Below, in pieces: positions 13,653 through 18,261 of a stretch of DNA of 18,261 nucleotides. Each line of letters opens with the position of its first letter. The first letter of the stretch is position 1. The notes below the pieces were generated by a model, which did no database searches, was not told where the DNA came from, and worked only from the letters and a program-made list of their open reading frames with translations. Source of the DNA: CAWFKW01 sp964568655. GTDB taxonomy: Bacteria; Bacteroidota; Ignavibacteria; Tepidaquicellales; OLB5. The position numbers were made by a program, and so were the translations under genes. The stretch is from the NCBI GenBank assembly GCA_964568655.1, contig CAZMRG010000060.1, positions 1 through 18,261 of the forward strand. The letters are read 5' to 3'.

Positions 13653-14102
13653 ATGAACATGTTTAAGAAAGTAAGTTTAAAAGCGGCAATTATCCCGGCA
13701 GCGTTGTTTGTTCTGATCTTCTGTAAAACGGCTTCCAGCCAGACGCTTGGGGTGCAATACAATAGCGGTTCGTTTTCTTTAACGGCGGTTGTCGGCTCAA
13801 TATTCGGTTCTGACAGGTACGACCAGTATGGCTACGACTGCTACGGATACAACAGGGATGGATATAGCAGAGACGGGTATAATAGAGATGGTTATGACAG
13901 GGATGGATATGACCGCGACAGGCACGAACGCACCTACTATGATAACCAGAGGCGCGATAATGACAGAGATAGATATGACAGAAACACGGTTCTTGGCGAC
14001 GACAGCCACATGTATTACAAAAGCGATAACGACAAACGCGATAACGATAAGTACAACAAAGAGTATAATAACCGCGGAAAACAAAAACGCGATAAAAGAT
14101 AA
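13653..14102 (+). CDS. exported Tyr/Asp/Arg/Gly-repeat protein
   Basis: A 149-residue protein. A signal peptide covers residues 1-29 (likely cut ASS|QT), then a short strand-rich segment (QTLGVQYNSGSFSLTAVVGSI), then a highly polar repeat region. Residues 65-89 are five consecutive GY(N/S/D)RD pentapeptides, followed by Arg/Asp/Tyr-rich sequence and a Lys/Arg/Asn tail. AAGGAG lies just before ATG 13653; the in-frame ATG 13659 has better spacing (eight bases) and may be the true start. The five repeats use different synonymous codons, so they are maintained at protein level and are not a fresh DNA slippage product. Tyr-rich charged repeats suggest an extended surface or matrix protein, possibly metal or polymer binding. 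Several other-strand frames here are shadows of the repeat composition. Confidence 0.75.
   Translation: MNMFKKVSLKAAIIPAALFVLIFCKTASSQTLGVQYNSGSFSLTAVVGSIFGSDRYDQYGYDCYGYNRDGYSRDGYNRDGYDRDGYDRDRHERTYYDNQRRDNDRDRYDRNTVLGDDSHMYYKSDNDKRDNDKYNKEYNNRGKQKRDKR
13845..13919 (+). repeat. five 15-base in-frame repeats coding GY(N/S/D)RD
   Basis: Units start at 13845, 13860, 13875, 13890 and 13905. Each has the form GGN TA(T/C) xxx (AGR/CGC) GA(T/C). Third-position changes are common, so selection appears to keep the peptide. Confidence 0.8.
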
Positions 14103-14172
14103 GTTTCAAAATGCTCAAGTCAATTGAGCGATCTAATATTGAATCTGTAGTCAAATCATAATAACCGCAAGC

Positions 14173-14209
14173 GCCTGTCATGTTAAACAAAAAAGTTAAC
14201 GTGACGGGC
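14173..14209. repeat. 14-base-pair hairpin with two G-T wobbles
   Basis: 14173-14186 pairs with 14196-14209 (core CATGTTAA / TTAACGTG) around the A-rich 9-base loop ACAAAAAAG. The two imperfect pairs are both G-T, allowed in RNA on the + strand, which hints at selection for RNA pairing. No T-tract follows. Confidence 0.6.
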
Positions 14210-14221
14210 TCCCTCCGTTGA

Positions 14222-14253
14222 GGTCAAGCGGTCAAGCGGTTAAGCGGTTGACC
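14222..14253. repeat. 8-base tandem repeat inside an inverted repeat
   Basis: TCAAGCGG (14224), TCAAGCGG (14232) and TTAAGCGG (14240) lie head to tail; the block is bounded by GGTCAA (14222-14227) and TTGACC (14248-14253). Confidence 0.6.
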
Positions 14254-14279
14254 GAAACTTGTCCTCGACCTGATCGGGG

Positions 14280-14295
14280 ATCCCGCTTGCGGGAT
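14280..14295. repeat. hairpin ATCCCGC / GCGGGAT
   Basis: Perfect 7-base arms around TT, preceded by CTGATCGGGG. It belongs to the common intergenic 'GGATCCCGC..GCGGGAT' repeat type, by familiarity only. Confidence 0.55.
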
Positions 14296-14482
14296 TATAA
14301 TTTTAAACTAAGTGAATTACGAATTACCGGCGTTACGGGCAGGCAATTATCGGCGCCTCACATTCCATGATTTTTTTTGCGTTTGTCTGATTTACGAAAA
14401 ACAGATATCCAGTATTTACAACAGTTTATCCTTTACCAAAATCACCCTTTCCGCTATGAAATAATAGTCCAATTATGCTTAA

Positions 14483-14560
14483 CTTTATCCATACAAAAGT
14501 AGGGGTTTTGTCAGCTATGCATTCTCAAATAAAGACTCATAAAATATTTGATTGAATGTC
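14483..14560 (+). promoter_or_regulatory. leader of lipoprotein gene 1 with elements shared among paralogs
   Basis: CTTTATCCATACAAAA (14483-14498) recurs upstream of gene 2 with one extra A (15393-15409). GCATTCTCAAAT (14519-14530) recurs exactly upstream of gene 3 and as GCATTCT upstream of gene 2, always 38-43 bases before the ATG. GAATGTC directly precedes ATG 14561, as in gene 2, and as GAATGTT in gene 3. There is no Shine-Dalgarno site. Confidence 0.5.
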
Positions 14561-15217
14561 ATGAAAAACTCACGTTTCATTCACACACAGGTATTTATAC
14601 TTATAGCTCTTCTATCACTTGTTTATTTCGCATGCGATGACGCAGGCATAGGGCCTCCCAAACCGCGTCCGTTTATAATTGCAGGAACAGTCGCAGGCTG
14701 GACTCCCCAAAGCAATGCTTTGGTCGCCCAGGCTGTCAGCATTTCCGGCGGACCATACACATTGGCAAGCAGCTCTATAGATACGGGCGGAAATTTTGGG
14801 TTCTTCCCTCCGCAGGTTGATGAATCAACATTATTCCCGACAGATTCGATTTTTAATTTGGTGTGCAACAGCGGGCCGGCATCATTCGCGCCGCCTAACG
14901 CGAAAGGAACTGTAATAAGCAGTTTCGCAGTCATTAACGGTTCCCAGCCGATTGGATATATTGACTGCAATAATTACAACCAGAGCGACCCGCGTAAAGC
15001 AGGCGACTTTGATGTGATATACGTTTTTGTAAACGAGAACGTAGCGGGCAATGGATTCAGGCTTTGCGGGAATGATACTGTCGCGGTATACGGCACAGCG
15101 CAGCTTGGCTGGAATAAAATATTCAGAGTGTACAAGAGAATCGATCCGGGAAGCACGACCATCGTGTATTATAATTCCTCGTTCGTAGGCGCTACATGGA
15201 AATACCACAGCTATTGA
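14561..15217 (+). CDS. lipoprotein, tandem paralog 1
   Basis: A 218-residue lipoprotein starting at ATG 14561. A TTG nine bases earlier is less likely, because all three paralogs align from MKNS. The leader (IALLSLVYFAC) ends in a lipobox-like FAC followed by DDAG, so Cys25 or so is lipidated. The acidic pair after the Cys resembles Bacteroidota lipoprotein export signals. Next comes a beta-sandwich-like segment (IIAGTVAGWT, SSIDTGGNFGF) of the carboxypeptidase-regulatory style. The C-terminal part has GDFDVIYVFVN, YGTAQLGWNKI and a Tyr/Trp-rich end. It shares three mature cysteines (VCN, DCN, LCG) with its paralogs but lacks the three others found in both (FC, CP and FC/LC positions). Function unknown; probably an outer-membrane or surface protein. 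Confidence 0.85.
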   Translation: MKNSRFIHTQVFILIALLSLVYFACDDAGIGPPKPRPFIIAGTVAGWTPQSNALVAQAVSISGGPYTLASSSIDTGGNFGFFPPQVDESTLFPTDSIFNLVCNSGPASFAPPNAKGTVISSFAVINGSQPIGYIDCNNYNQSDPRKAGDFDVIYVFVNENVAGNGFRLCGNDTVAVYGTAQLGWNKIFRVYKRIDPGSTTIVYYNSSFVGATWKYHSY

Positions 15218-15392
15218 GAGGAATAAATTTAGGGCGAGCGAAACAATGCCTCTGAGAGCAAACGGATTTTGAATAATTTTTTGCTATTCATGGCTGAAGC
15301 ATTTATTATTAGCGCGGATATTATTCTATGTAATACATCCTTCATTCGCCGCTTTTTTTATTAGCGCCCGGGTACTACACAAACGATACCCG

Positions 15393-15504
15393 CTTTATCC
15401 ATAACAAAATCAAAGAAATGTAGTTAATTTTGAACAACAACCGGCAGGTAGCTAGTTGCCGGCGGTGCATTCTAGTATTATGTTATACTATTCCAGGGAA
15501 TGTC
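15393..15504 (+). promoter_or_regulatory. leader of lipoprotein gene 2 with conserved hairpin
   Basis: The leader holds CTTTATCCATAACAAAA (15393-15409), GTTAATTTT (15423-15431), the hairpin CCGGCA/TGCCGG (15441-15446 and 15457-15462), GCATTCT (15467-15473) and GAATGTC before ATG 15505. The GTTAATTTT plus GC-hairpin pair also occurs before gene 3. A further hairpin CGGGTA/TACCCG lies at 15369-15392. Confidence 0.5.
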
Positions 15505-16161
15505 ATGAAAAACTCTATTTTCAAACGCTCAGGAGTTTTTATTATTATCCTTCTCCTCCCCGTAATTTATTTTGCCTGCGATGATGCCGGCGTTATTCCG
15601 GTTAAAGTCCCGCCATTTTGTATCACAGGAAAAATTGCCGGATGGACGGCCGGCGGCAAAATGTTATATGCCTCGGTAAGCAGCATATCAAGCGGCGCAT
15701 ATGTTTTAGCAAGCTGTCCCATTGATACTGACGGAAATTTCAGCTTCTGCCCGCCTTCGCTTGCTGACACGACTCTGTTCCCGCCTGATTCCATTTTTGA
15801 CCAGGTTTGCAACGGCGGCCCGGTATCGTTCAATCCGCCTAATACGAAAGGCGCCCTGATAATCAGCTTCATTGTTTTTGACGGCGCAAACATGATAGGC
15901 GCGGTAGATTGCGATAACTACACTTTTGGGGCTCAGCCTCAAACCGGCGATTTCGATGTGCTGTATATTTACGTTAATAAAATGGTGACGGGCAACGGAT
16001 ACAGAAATTGCATGAGCGATACTATCGCATTTTACGGCACAGCCCAATCCGGCTGGAATAAAATTACCAGGGTATACAAGCGCGTTGATCCCGGAAGCTC
16101 TACAATTGTGTATTATAATTCGACATTTGAACATGCGGTTTGGGAATTCCACGGAAACTAA
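15505..16161 (+). CDS. lipoprotein, tandem paralog 2
   Basis: A 218-residue paralog of the previous gene, equal in length. The start is set at ATG 15505, where the shared MKNSIFKR sequence begins; the longer TTG-started frame would put an unlike 25-residue segment ahead of the signal peptide. The lipobox-like region is LLPVIYFAC followed by DDAG. The mature domain reads FCITGKIAGWT, ASCPIDTDGNFSFCPP, VCNGGPVSFNPPN, GAVDCDNY, GDFDVLYIYVN, NCMSDTIAFYGTAQ, SGWNKITRVYKRVDPGS. Six mature cysteines suggest up to three disulfides, which fits a protein outside the cytosol. It is closest to copy 1 in the C-terminal half (RVYKR.DPGS.TIVYYNS) and shares its N-terminal cysteines with copy 3. It has its own leader, so the genes may be transcribed separately or together. 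Confidence 0.87.
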   Translation: MKNSIFKRSGVFIIILLLPVIYFACDDAGVIPVKVPPFCITGKIAGWTAGGKMLYASVSSISSGAYVLASCPIDTDGNFSFCPPSLADTTLFPPDSIFDQVCNGGPVSFNPPNTKGALIISFIVFDGANMIGAVDCDNYTFGAQPQTGDFDVLYIYVNKMVTGNGYRNCMSDTIAFYGTAQSGWNKITRVYKRVDPGSSTIVYYNSTFEHAVWEFHGN

Positions 16162-16219
16162 AAATTATTTATAGTGGCGCCATGTCCCGATTCATGCATC
16201 AAATAAATGAATAAATATT

Positions 16220-16319
16220 GTTAATTTTACTAAGCTTACCCGGAGGAATGTTGCCGGGGGATTGAATAAACATATTGCATTCTCAAATTGATTTTTTGTT
16301 AAACCTTTCTTTGAATGTT
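16220..16319 (+). promoter_or_regulatory. leader of lipoprotein gene 3 with conserved hairpin
   Basis: It carries GTTAATTTT (16220-16228), then the hairpin CCCGG/CCGGG (16239-16243 and 16254-16258), GCATTCTCAAAT (16277-16288) and GAATGTT before ATG 16320. The hairpin matches that of gene 2 in place and GC content, but with different arm sequence. Confidence 0.5.
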
Positions 16320-16979
16320 ATGAAAAACTCCATATTCAAACGCACAGGCATTTTAATTATTATAGCCATCCTTGCGCTTATCTACTTTTCCTGCGATGAT
16401 TCAGGCGTGGTTGCTCCCAAAACAGATACGCAGTTTTGTATAACCGCAAAGCTTTCGGGGTGGGTGCCCGGCAACAAAACGCTTTACGCGCAGGTTAACA
16501 GTAACTCCAGCGGTTTCTTCCGGGTGGCAAACTGTCCGGTCGATTCAGCGGGGAATTTTAACCTGTGTCTTCCGGACCTGCTGGATACAACATTGTTTCC
16601 GGCTGATTCAATTTTTTACTCGGGCTGCAATGGCGGAACCGTATCATTCATACCGCCGGATGCGATTGGCACGCAAATATTTAATTTCAGGGTTGTACAG
16701 GATTCCGTCGTTTGCGGAGCTGTTGACTGTAACAATTTCAGCCGGTATGATTCAATAAAAGCCGGGGATTTTGAAATGATGTTTATTTATGTGAATAAAT
16801 TAGTCACGGCAAGCGGATACAAACTTTGCGATAATGACACGCTTGCATTTTCAGGCACGGCCCAGAAAGGATGGAATAAAATATTTAAACATTACACCAG
16901 GGTCGATCCAAACAGCCGCACCATATTATATGATATGGTTGAACCCCCCGGCGCAGTGTGGGAATACCACGGAAATTAA
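16320..16979 (+). CDS. lipoprotein, tandem paralog 3
   Basis: A 219-residue third paralog starting at ATG 16320 (MKNSIFKRTG, as in copy 2); the earlier TTG at 16275 is not supported. The leader ends ALIYFSC followed by DDSG. The mature domain reads FCITAKLSGW, ANCPVDSAGNFNLCLPD, GCNGGTVSFIPPD, VCGAVDCNNF, GDFEMMFIYVNK, LCDNDTLAFSGTAQ, KGWNKIFKHYTRVDPNS. It has seven mature cysteines, one more (VCG) than copy 2. It ends WEYHGN, like copy 2 (WEFHGN). A strong terminator follows at 17026, closing the cluster. The substitutions are spread along the whole chain with the core motifs kept, so all three copies look functional. Role unknown, probably cell-envelope exposed. Confidence 0.87.
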   Translation: MKNSIFKRTGILIIIAILALIYFSCDDSGVVAPKTDTQFCITAKLSGWVPGNKTLYAQVNSNSSGFFRVANCPVDSAGNFNLCLPDLLDTTLFPADSIFYSGCNGGTVSFIPPDAIGTQIFNFRVVQDSVVCGAVDCNNFSRYDSIKAGDFEMMFIYVNKLVTASGYKLCDNDTLAFSGTAQKGWNKIFKHYTRVDPNSRTILYDMVEPPGAVWEYHGN

Positions 16980-17025
16980 GCATTAGTAATTTCAAAATTC
17001 GATCAGCACAATAAATTTTACTTAC

Positions 17026-17056
17026 AGGGCGTTCAAATGAACGCCCTTAATTTTTT
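17026..17056 (+). terminator. intrinsic terminator after the lipoprotein cluster
   Basis: AGGGCGTTC (17026-17034) pairs perfectly with GAACGCCCT (17039-17047) around AAAT and is followed by TAATTTTTT. It lies 46 bases after the stop of lipoprotein gene 3. Confidence 0.9.
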
Positions 17057-17068
17057 GCCTTCTGCCTT

Positions 17069-17168
17069 NNNNNNNNNNNNNNNNNNNNNNNNNNNNNNNN
17101 NNNNNNNNNNNNNNNNNNNNNNNNNNNNNNNNNNNNNNNNNNNNNNNNNNNNNNNNNNNNNNNNNNNN
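17069..17168. other. assembly gap (100 N), 13-base end duplication
   Basis: Exactly 100 N, flanked on both sides by TGCCTTCTGCCTT (17056-17068 and 17169-17181). It is likely an unresolved short contig overlap in a simple CTGCCTT-type repeat. No gene is interrupted. Confidence 0.85.
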
Positions 17169-17243
17169 TGCCTTCTGCCTTTTGCTTTTTCATTAATTTA
17201 AATAACTTTGCTCAAAAATAAACTAAGCCCGTAAATTAATTAT

Positions 17244-18167
17244 ATGGATTTTGGCAAAGTACCAAACGTTGATGAAGCTGATTTTACTTTTCCGCCGGAC
17301 CACCCGGCTAACAAAAAAATTCTGAATAAGAAAGATTTTAATAAAACCAAGGTTTATGTCGGCTGCGCTAAATGGGGACGAAAAGAATGGGTCGGGAAAA
17401 TATATCCGCCAAAAACTAAAGAAAAAGATTTCCTGAGCCATTATGTAAAACAGTATAACTGCATTGAGCTTAATACAACTCATTATAGAATTTATAAAGC
17501 TGAAGTTATTGAAGGCTGGCGTGACCTTGCCGGCCCTGAATTTAAATTCTGCCCGAAGTTCTATCAACAGATCAGCCATAGAAAACGACTGAAGGATTGC
17601 GAAAAAATTACGGAGATTTTTTATAATTCTATCTTCAACTTTAAAAATAATCTGGGAGATTGTTTCCTGCAGCTTCCGCCAAACTTTGCCCCTAAGAATT
17701 TTGAAATTCTGAAGAAATATCTTGAACAGCTTCCCAAATCACCGCATGTTTGCGTTGAGTTTCGCCACCCGGATTGGTTCAATGATAAAGGTGTATTTGA
17801 TGAGACGTTTTCTATGCTTAACGAACTCAACATCGGCTCGGTTATTACCGATACTGCCGGCCGTAGAGACGTTCTGCATATGCGGCTCTCGAACAAAACG
17901 GCGTTTATAAGATTTGTCGGCAACAACCTTCACGCAAGCGACTTTAAACGAATTGATGACTGGGTGAAACGCCTGAAGAAATGGATGCGCGCTGGTTTGG
18001 ATACGGTTTATTTTATGATGCATATGCACGATGAAAAAGACTCGCCTGAGCTCACCGCTTACACAATACAACAGCTTAACAAACACTGCAAATTTAACCT
18101 GCAGGAGCCGCAGTTTATAAAACCGGCGGAAGAAAACATTTCACGTAAGGGCAACCGCGCGCCGTAA
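17244..18167 (+). CDS. DUF72 family protein (YecE-like)
   Basis: A 307-residue cytosolic protein of the DUF72 family, a TIM-barrel-like fold without established biochemical function. The hallmarks are VYVGCAKWGRKEWVGKIYPP (about 37-56), then FLSHYVKQYNCIELNTTHYRIYK, FKFCPKFYQQISH, LGDCFLQLPPNFAPKNF, VCVEFRHPDWF, SVITDTAGRRD and FIRFVGNNL. About 35 extra residues precede the first barrel strand. ATG 17244 has no Shine-Dalgarno site, but no closer in-frame ATG precedes the conserved domain. The usual length is 240-300 residues. It is a single gene between the lipoprotein terminator and the convergent gene at the right edge, so context gives no clue to function. Confidence 0.9.
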   Translation: MDFGKVPNVDEADFTFPPDHPANKKILNKKDFNKTKVYVGCAKWGRKEWVGKIYPPKTKEKDFLSHYVKQYNCIELNTTHYRIYKAEVIEGWRDLAGPEFKFCPKFYQQISHRKRLKDCEKITEIFYNSIFNFKNNLGDCFLQLPPNFAPKNFEILKKYLEQLPKSPHVCVEFRHPDWFNDKGVFDETFSMLNELNIGSVITDTAGRRDVLHMRLSNKTAFIRFVGNNLHASDFKRIDDWVKRLKKWMRAGLDTVYFMMHMHDEKDSPELTAYTIQQLNKHCKFNLQEPQFIKPAEENISRKGNRAP

Positions 18168-18184
18168 AAAGCGCCTGATTTTAA

Positions 18185-18261
18185 TTAAATTTCTGATACC
18201 TGTTTAATTTCTAAGTGTTTATCATCCGGGTAATGCTTAATATTATCCAGCAAATAATCGG
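18185..18261 (-). CDS. C-terminal end of a convergent gene (partial)
   Basis: On the - strand a frame enters from the window edge and ends with TAA at 18187-18185. It reads DYLLDNIKHYPDDKHLEIKQ, then VSEI, a protein-like composition. It is convergent with the DUF72 gene, with 17 bases between their ends. Too little is present to name a family. Confidence 0.5.
   Translation of the reverse strand, partial: DYLLDNIKHYPDDKHLEIKQVSEI

Larger units (their letters stand above)
14103..14560. other. intergenic region before the lipoprotein trio
   Basis: 458 bases with no credible gene. It holds a weak hairpin GCTCAA/TTGAGC (14113-14129) after the stop of the repeat protein, a long hairpin (14173-14209), an 8-base tandem repeat (14222-14253), the hairpin ATCCCGC/GCGGGAT (14280-14295), and in its last 80 bases leader sequences shared with the other lipoprotein genes. 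Confidence 0.6.

Noticed and set aside
13690..14190. Cys/Tyr-rich (166-residue) and Val/Ile-rich (95-residue) open frames on the - strand, and a Thr/Met-rich + frame at 13789
   Set aside because: They are artefacts of the 15-base repeat of the exported repeat protein, which has the signal peptide and the Shine-Dalgarno site.
14222..14253. CRISPR-like or iteron array
   Set aside because: Only three 8-base units in direct tandem without spacers; no cas or replication genes nearby.

Overview
The window looks like part of a scaffolded metagenome-type assembly from a low-GC, Gram-negative bacterium of the Bacteroidota/Ignavibacteria/Chlorobi kind. This is an inference from three things: secreted and lipoprotein paralogs with Bacteroidota-like leaders, mostly Shine-Dalgarno-poor starts, and many palindromic repeats between genes. 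Three runs of exactly 100 N (4489-4588, 6254-6353, 17069-17168) are each flanked by a short duplication of the same bases, so they are unresolved contig overlaps rather than missing sequence. Removing the first one restores a broken gene.

Layout: 394-3838 (+) holds two tandem paralogous secreted proteins of unknown function. 4070-6002 (-) holds two translationally coupled genes: a half CHAD domain, then a second half CHAD domain fused to a PgeF/YfiH (LACC1-type) enzyme. 6368-7261 (-) is an HDAC-family deacetylase. 7365-7984 (-) holds a tiny His/Arg-rich exported protein and a small hypothetical protein. 8205-9550 (+) holds a PEP-mutase/isocitrate-lyase family enzyme and an Arr-type rifamycin ADP-ribosyltransferase. 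9551-10398 is a repeat mosaic containing the decayed 3' end of a DUF1801-like gene. 10399-10677 (-) is a second His/Lys/Arg-rich exported mini-protein. 10748-13291 (-) holds a cytosolic HtrA-like protease with zinc ribbon and YbjN-like domains, preceded by a protein with a similar YbjN-like segment. 13653-14102 (+) is an exported Tyr/Asp/Arg pentapeptide-repeat protein. 14561-16979 (+) holds three tandem paralogous lipoproteins. 17244-18167 (+) is a DUF72 protein. The end of a convergent gene reaches the right edge.

No single large defence or biosynthetic system is evident. The most unusual content is (a) the split CHAD domain with its second half fused to PgeF, which would place a polyphosphate-binding-type module on a purine/peptidoglycan-editing-type enzyme; (b) the protease-zinc ribbon-YbjN protein beside a YbjN-like partner; (c) the lipoprotein trio with a concerted loss of cysteines in one copy and shared leader elements; and (d) a set of small exported low-complexity proteins that carry strong Shine-Dalgarno sites in a genome where most starts lack them. 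Functions assigned to families rest on motifs read by eye, without database searches.
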